From Microscilla marina ATCC 23134 (lineage in GTDB: Bacteria > Bacteroidota > Bacteroidia > Cytophagales > Microscillaceae), in contig NZ_AAWS01000009.1 of the NCBI RefSeq assembly GCF_000169175.1, forward strand, positions 218,281 to 282,280: a stretch of DNA of 64,000 nt. Direction: 5' to 3'. Position numbers and translations under genes: made by a program. This document shows positions 59,309 through 64,000 of the stretch, piece after piece (the first letter of the stretch is position 1; each line of letters starts with the position of its first letter). Below the pieces are notes generated by a model. The model was not told the origin of the DNA. It saw only the letters and a list, made by a program, of their open reading frames with translations, and did no database searches.

Positions 59309-60460
59309 GGCTTAATCGGATCATTCAGAAATTGAAATGAGCGGTAATGTTTCGGCGCCTGCCTCAAGCGATGTGGCTTAATCGGATCATTCAGAAATTG
59401 AAATGCGAATGCCTTTTGGTCGCTCGTACTCGTTTGGCCATGGCTTAATCGGATCATTCAGAAATTGAAATAAAGGCATTTGCAATGTACAAAAACAAAA
59501 ACCCGATGGCTTAATCGGATCATTCAGAAATTGAAATACCAATTGCTATAATAAAAATATTGGAGCTGTATAAGGCTTAATCGGATCATTCAGAAATTGA
59601 AATTAACTAAAACCACCGCCAGTACTAAAAATTTTTATGGCTTAATCGGATCATTCAGAAATTGAAATGGCTTTGATTACCTCATAAAAATTTATTACCT
59701 CTCGGCTTAATCGGATCATTCAGAAATTGAAATATGCTCTCAGGTAGGGCACTCAGGTTGTTTTTATTTGGCTTAATCGGATCATTCAGAAATTGAAATT
59801 TGAACATTCGTTTAGCTTTTAGCTTATCTTCTTCAGGCTTAATCGGATCATTCAGAAATTGAAATCTACAATAAAACCTTTATTATTCTATACAAACTGA
59901 TGGCTTAATCGGATCATTCAGAAATTGAAATTTGTAATCTATTCGCTCTGTTATTTCTTTATCTGTGGCTTAATCGGATCATTCAGAAATTGAAATCGGC
60001 CAATTTGATCGTGGCGGTTTTTTTGTTTCAGGGCTTAATCGGATCATTCAGAAATTGAAATTTTTTTAGTACTTCTGTTGTTGTTTCCATACACAAAGGC
60101 TTAATCGGATCATTCAGAAATTGAAATTGATTTCTTTCGATTTGCTTCCTTCCGGCAACGATTGGGCTTAATCGGATCATTCAGAAATTGAAATCCTGTT
60201 GTTTTTCTCTTTTGCCTCTTTCATCTTTAAAGGCTTAATCGGATCATTCAGAAATTGAAATAGAACTTAGGCAATTGTACATTAGCTTTAAAACTAAGGC
60301 TTAATCGGATCATTCAGAAATTGAAATTCACTATAACACAACGAACCCCTATTTTAATACAAGAGGCTTAATCGGATCATTCAGAAATTGAAATACCATC
60401 CTACCTGCTCAGGAGCAACCCACCAGCTATGGCTTAATCGGATCATTCAGAAATTGATAA
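59309..60460 (+). CRISPR. CRISPR array 2: 18 repeats of 30 bp, 17 spacers
   Basis: Repeats start at 59309, 59375, 59442, 59508, 59574, 59639, 59704, 59770, 59836, 59902, 59967, 60032, 60098, 60165, 60232, 60298, 60365 and 60431. They begin GGCTTAATCGGATC and end AGAAATTGAAAT. All are the same except the last, which ends ATTGATAA. Spacers are 35-37 bp and all different. The degenerate last copy puts the leader at the left. No cas gene is in the window. The array sits between tail genes facing left and the tape-measure gene facing right. Confidence 0.97.
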
Positions 60461-60640
60461 CAGTCAGGTGCATAAAACTTTCTGAATATATTTAACCCTA
60501 TCATTCAAAACACCAACCTAAATACTTTTGATTTTAATCCTTGTCTTTAGCTACTATTTTACCTTTGTAATTAACTAAAGCCTAAATAAAGACTTTATAC
60601 TATCCTCAAATCCCACCTAGCTTGAGAGCAAAAACATCTC

Positions 60641-63277
60641 ATGAAAATCTACGAGTTTGCCCTCAAAATGCGGGACCTGGCAAGTTCCAAAGTTGATAAA
60701 TTAAACAAGCTTGCCGGAAAAGCCAGGTCTAAGGTAGAGCAACTGGGTGCACAAGCAAGCAAAGCAGCGGGCAAGTTTCAGGAGCGTTTCCCGGTGGCAA
60801 GCCGTGCGGTAGCTGCCGTGGGCAACGCCATTTCAAGGGTCATCCGCAAAATGGGCAAGCTTCGTGGGGTCGTAGTTTCGGGAGTGAGCACTGCCTTCAA
60901 AGGACTCAAAAAGACCTTGCTTGCCATGGGGGCAGCCGCCACCCTTGCCTTTGGAGTGGCGGTCAAAGAAAGTATGGGCTTCAACGCCCAGATGAGCCAG
61001 GTGCAAGCCATTAGTAATGCAAACGCCGAAGAGTTTCAAGTACTGCGTAACAAGGCGCTTGAAATGGGTAAAACGACCCGGTTTAGCGCCAGGGAAGCGG
61101 GGCAAGGTTTAGAGTACCTGGGGATGGCGGGCTTTTCGGCAAAGGATGCGGCGAGTGCCTTGGGGGGAGTGCTTGACCTGGCGGCGGCTTCGGGAATGGA
61201 CTTGGGACGCACCGCCGACATTGCCTCCAATGCCATTTCTGCCTTTGGGCTCAGCGCTGACCAAAGCGACCGGGTAGCCGATGTATTTGCCAAAACGATT
61301 ACTTCCAGTAATACCAACCTCGAAATGCTCGCCGAAAGTATGAAGTACCTGGCACCTACAGCAAGGGCTTTGGGAGTAAGCCTGGAAGAATCGGCGTCAG
61401 CCATTGGTATTTTGGGCGACAATGGTTTGCAGGGTTCGGTAGCCACCACTACCCTGGCTTCGGGTTTCAATCGCCTGGCCAAACCCACCCGTCAAATGCG
61501 TACCCTCATGAAAGGCTTAGGCATTGAAATGTTTGATGCCAAGGGCAAGTTCAAAGGCATCGCCGGGATGATTCAGGAACTCAACCGAGTCACGGTCAAT
61601 ATGACCGACAAGCAAAAGCAAGCCACCATTGCCACCCTTTATGGTTCTGAGGCCACCAAAAATATGCTCTCGCTACTCAACGGAGAAAAGAAGCTAAAAA
61701 TTGATGCGGCCAATGCCACCCAGGTAGCCCTGATGAAGCGACTCCTTGGGGAAAAGCGTTTGCAGGCTGCCCTCAAAAAAGGAGGTGAAATTACCCTCAA
61801 AGGAGCTGAAGCCATCAAGGGCTACGACATTGTGCTCAATACCGCAGCGGGCACCGCCAAAAAAATGGCCAAAACGATGGAAGACAACCTGGCGGGGGAT
61901 GTCACCAAGGCAAAGTCGGCTTTTAGTGGACTAATGATTGAAATTGGTGACCGCTTTGATCCTTTCCTGCGCCAAATGACCCAATCAATGACGGGGGTGC
62001 TCAGTGATTTGGGCGAAAACTTTGGACAGTATTACAAAATACTCAGCGATGCTTTTGCTCCCTTGCGTCAAGCCTTTGGGCAGTTCAAACGCGATTTGTT
62101 GGGGGCAAAGGGCAGCCTACACGCGTTTGGCAATGCTTCGCTGGGCGTAAAAGAGGTGGTGCAGGGCATTGCCCAGGCAGTCAGCTTTGTCTCTCCTTTT
62201 ATTGCCACAATGCTTGCTAATATCTCAGGGTTGATTGGTCGCCTGGCCACCACCTTTGCCCCCATGAAAGATCATATTCAGCAGCTGCTTGGTGGGTTAC
62301 GCACCAACCTGCTGATGGTCAGCCAGGATGTATGGAACATCGCGGGCAACCTGATTGGGGCACTATCGCCTCTCATTGAGGTAGTGCTCAATGTGGCAAA
62401 TACGATTATGGACAATTTTGGGCATATCTGGAAGACAATTACCGGAGTGGTAAATATGGTGTTGCCTTTTGTCTATCAGCTTGCCGATTCGTTTCGGGCA
62501 AACGTAGATGTGGGGGGCTTGCTAGGGAATGTCATGGCAGGAGTTACTGCCGTGATTAATGGTTTGCGCCCGGTGCTTCGGGTGATTTTACGCCTGCTTA
62601 CCCCACTGGGCAAACTCTTTTTGTGGATTGGAGGCATTTTGCTTAAAGTGGTAGGTACAGCTTTTGAAGGTTTGGGTACCATTGTGGGCAAAGTATTTGG
62701 TGGCATTGGCGATTTGTTCAACTGGTTGATTGACAAGTTTAGCTGGGTATTCAACAAAATCAAACAAGGGCTGCGCCTGATTGGGGTGATGTCGAAAGAG
62801 GCAGACAGCCTGAGTCAAAAACAAAAAGATCAAGCCCAGCAAGACAAAAAGCCCCAACCCAAGACTCCCGCCGAAGAACAACAGGAAAAGGAAGAAAAAG
62901 AGCGTAAAAAACGCCTCAAAAAACTACAGGATGAGATAGACAGGTTCAATGAAGACCGTAAGAAAAAAACGGTAGATACGATGACTGGTGCGGCTTTCAA
63001 TACCTTGATTAACCCCACCAAAACGCCGGGTAAAACCAAGGCAAGTCCCACTGGTGGCAGCGATGCTACCACCAGTGCGAGTGGCATGAATAAAATCACG
63101 GGGGGAGGCAGCAAACAAGTAAACATCAACATTACCATTGGCAACATCATCGGGATGAATGTAGACAGTATCAACAACCTGGATGCCAAAGGTCAAGAGG
63201 TGCAGCAATCGGCCGATTTGATTGTACAGGAGATTGTGCGCAAGATCAATGGGGCAATGATGGTGCAGGAGGGGTAG
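60641..63277 (+). CDS. Phage tail tape measure protein (TP901 core type)
   Basis: 878 residues. N-terminal amphipathic helices (KMRDLASSKVDKLNKLAGKARSKVEQLG) lead to the TP901 core at ~110-330: MSQVQAISNANAEEFQVLRNKALEMGKTTRFSAREAGQGLEYLGMAGFSAKDAASALGG, LDLAAASGMDLGRTADIASNAISAFG, ILGDNGLQGSVATTTLASGFNRLAKP. Hydrophobic membrane-like segments appear at ~510-700 (MLANISGLIGRLATTF, LVLRVILRLLTPLGKLFLWIG), then a charged tail. It sets tail length inside the tube and can enter the host membrane. It is on the plus strand, opposite to the other tail genes. No start alternative seems better. Confidence 0.85.
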   Translation: MKIYEFALKMRDLASSKVDKLNKLAGKARSKVEQLGAQASKAAGKFQERFPVASRAVAAVGNAISRVIRKMGKLRGVVVSGVSTAFKGLKKTLLAMGAAATLAFGVAVKESMGFNAQMSQVQAISNANAEEFQVLRNKALEMGKTTRFSAREAGQGLEYLGMAGFSAKDAASALGGVLDLAAASGMDLGRTADIASNAISAFGLSADQSDRVADVFAKTITSSNTNLEMLAESMKYLAPTARALGVSLEESASAIGILGDNGLQGSVATTTLASGFNRLAKPTRQMRTLMKGLGIEMFDAKGKFKGIAGMIQELNRVTVNMTDKQKQATIATLYGSEATKNMLSLLNGEKKLKIDAANATQVALMKRLLGEKRLQAALKKGGEITLKGAEAIKGYDIVLNTAAGTAKKMAKTMEDNLAGDVTKAKSAFSGLMIEIGDRFDPFLRQMTQSMTGVLSDLGENFGQYYKILSDAFAPLRQAFGQFKRDLLGAKGSLHAFGNASLGVKEVVQGIAQAVSFVSPFIATMLANISGLIGRLATTFAPMKDHIQQLLGGLRTNLLMVSQDVWNIAGNLIGALSPLIEVVLNVANTIMDNFGHIWKTITGVVNMVLPFVYQLADSFRANVDVGGLLGNVMAGVTAVINGLRPVLRVILRLLTPLGKLFLWIGGILLKVVGTAFEGLGTIVGKVFGGIGDLFNWLIDKFSWVFNKIKQGLRLIGVMSKEADSLSQKQKDQAQQDKKPQPKTPAEEQQEKEEKERKKRLKKLQDEIDRFNEDRKKKTVDTMTGAAFNTLINPTKTPGKTKASPTGGSDATTSASGMNKITGGGSKQVNINITIGNIIGMNVDSINNLDAKGQEVQQSADLIVQEIVRKINGAMMVQEG

Positions 63278-63539
63278 GCCAGCTTTAATAGTGAGCTATG
63301 CCTGGTACTTTTCACCTGTAACTTTGTTGACAAGAAAAAATAGTATATCAAACAAATCAGCGGTATACAAGTACGTTTGCCGTGAGGTGTGTAATATGTC
63401 AATTCTTCGCACGCATTGGTACGGTCACCACCTCTAACTTTGTACCATTGAGTGGTACAAGCAAGCTGATTTTAACTTAATCTATATTGAGTAAGACGGC
63501 GCATCCGAGGCGACTTACTCCAGCGGGGCTGAAAGAAAC
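63278..63539 (+). promoter_or_regulatory. Promoter- and palindrome-rich region after the tape-measure gene
   Basis: Three -7-type boxes: TAACTTTG (63319-63326), TACGTTTGC (63372-63380) and TAACTTTG (63435-63442). TTGTACCA-TTGAG-TGGTACAA (63440-63460) is a perfect operator-like palindrome, and GAGTAAG...CTTACTC (63489-63521) another inverted repeat. No ORF is apparent, so a regulated promoter or a structured RNA is likely. Confidence 0.4.
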
Positions 63540-63540
63540 A

Positions 63541-63584
63541 AATGCATTCCCCACTCTCCGAAAAAGGCAGAGAATGCATTTTAT
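63541..63584 (+). terminator. Terminator-like hairpin
   Basis: AATGCATTC and CTCT (63541-63557) pair with AGAG and GAATGCATT (63569-63580); TTTAT follows. The next 350 bp (63585-63933) contain no supported gene. Confidence 0.65.
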
Positions 63585-63933
63585 ATAATCTGGATGCTTT
63601 GCTGAGAGATGTAAAAACTAGACAGACTTATTCATAAAAAAGCTATAGACAAATGACTCGGCTTTCACTTTCTAATAATCAATATTTAGTTTGCTTCGTA
63701 ACCGCATTATTAAATGCTCGTAGAAAAAAGGAACACATTAAAATGTGCACCAGTGGGGCTTTGCTTGGATAAAAGCATAAATGATATATCAATAAGTATT
63801 TAGATGTTTAAAAAATCACTATTTATATCGTTTATGCTTCAAATGTAGCATATTCGAATAAAAAGAACAGCTCTTTTCTGAAAACTCTACAGATTAGGGA
63901 AGAGTTGCAAATGTTTTAAATTTAGGGTCAAAA

Positions 63934-64000
63934 ATGCCTACTTTACCTGCTTATTGTGAGTCATTACTAGCTCAGTTGGGTCAAACCCAAGTAAAAAAAA
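63934..64000 (+). CDS. Start of an unidentified gene (runs off the window)
   Basis: ATG 63934 opens MPTLPAYCESLLAQLGQTQVK and stays open to the end. Only 22 codons are visible, so no function can be given and the frame may not be real. Confidence 0.35.
   Translation, partial: MPTLPAYCESLLAQLGQTQVKK

Noticed and set aside
59149..59457. Minus-strand ORF with repeated FQFLNDPIKP
   Set aside because: It reads through the first repeats of CRISPR array 2.

Overview
The window looks like a gliding marine Bacteroidota of the Cytophagales, most like Microscilla. The signs are a giant type IX secretion (Por) substrate with PKD/Ig-like repeats and a C-terminal sorting domain, promoters of the Bacteroidota form TTTG-N19-TAnnTTTG, an IntDOT-like tyrosine recombinase, and a Pvc16-like DUF4255 protein of extracellular contractile injection systems (eCIS). 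The organism name is an inference from style; no taxonomic marker gene is present.

Layout. (1) 1-8.1 kb: ordinary chromosome, with a truncated minus-strand gene, the DUF4255 gene, the 1571-aa T9SS protein, a degenerate HATPase protein and a nuclease-fold protein. (2) 8.5-24.3 kb: an accessory island of small genes with no recognised function, belonging to six small paralogous families, arranged divergently around seven copies of a conserved ~370-380 bp intergenic element whose ends carry outward-facing promoter-like sequences. The island also holds a 3.7 kb mosaic tandem array (about 50 units of 73 bp), a MITE-like element and a complete IS481-type insertion sequence. (3) 24.6-28.8 kb: a STAS/SpoIIAA-like protein, a short CRISPR array (8 repeats), a candidate small RNA, a lipoprotein, a duplicated-half protein, a tiny zinc ribbon and a CoiA-like nuclease. 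(4) 29-36.5 kb, minus strand: a Mu-like phage head module (neck protein, gpG-like, portal fused to a 2H phosphoesterase, gp36-like, TerL, TerS, ParB-methyltransferase). (5) 36.6-39.6 kb: four tRNA-like loci interrupted by related ~50-60 nt segments, then integrase and excisionase-like genes. (6) 39.7-50.7 kb: replication/regulation module: decayed and intact Rha-type genes, three RecA/DnaB-fold ATPases, a large and a small winged-helix protein, small basic paralogues and two XRE-type regulators. (7) 50.9-58.9 kb: a membrane protein, a TGA-interrupted gene and a minus-strand contractile-tail baseplate module. (8) 59.2-60.5 kb: a second CRISPR array (18 repeats) whose repeat is related to the first; neither array has cas genes here. 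(9) 60.6-63.3 kb: the tape-measure gene on the opposite strand, followed by palindromes and a terminator.

Regions 4-9 together hold most of a Mu-like contractile-tailed prophage, but major capsid, protease, sheath and tube genes are absent and the tape-measure gene is inverted relative to the baseplate. It is therefore rearranged or only partly in view. The most unusual items are the seven-copy divergent element with its small-gene cassettes, the mosaic tandem array and the interrupted tRNA-like genes.
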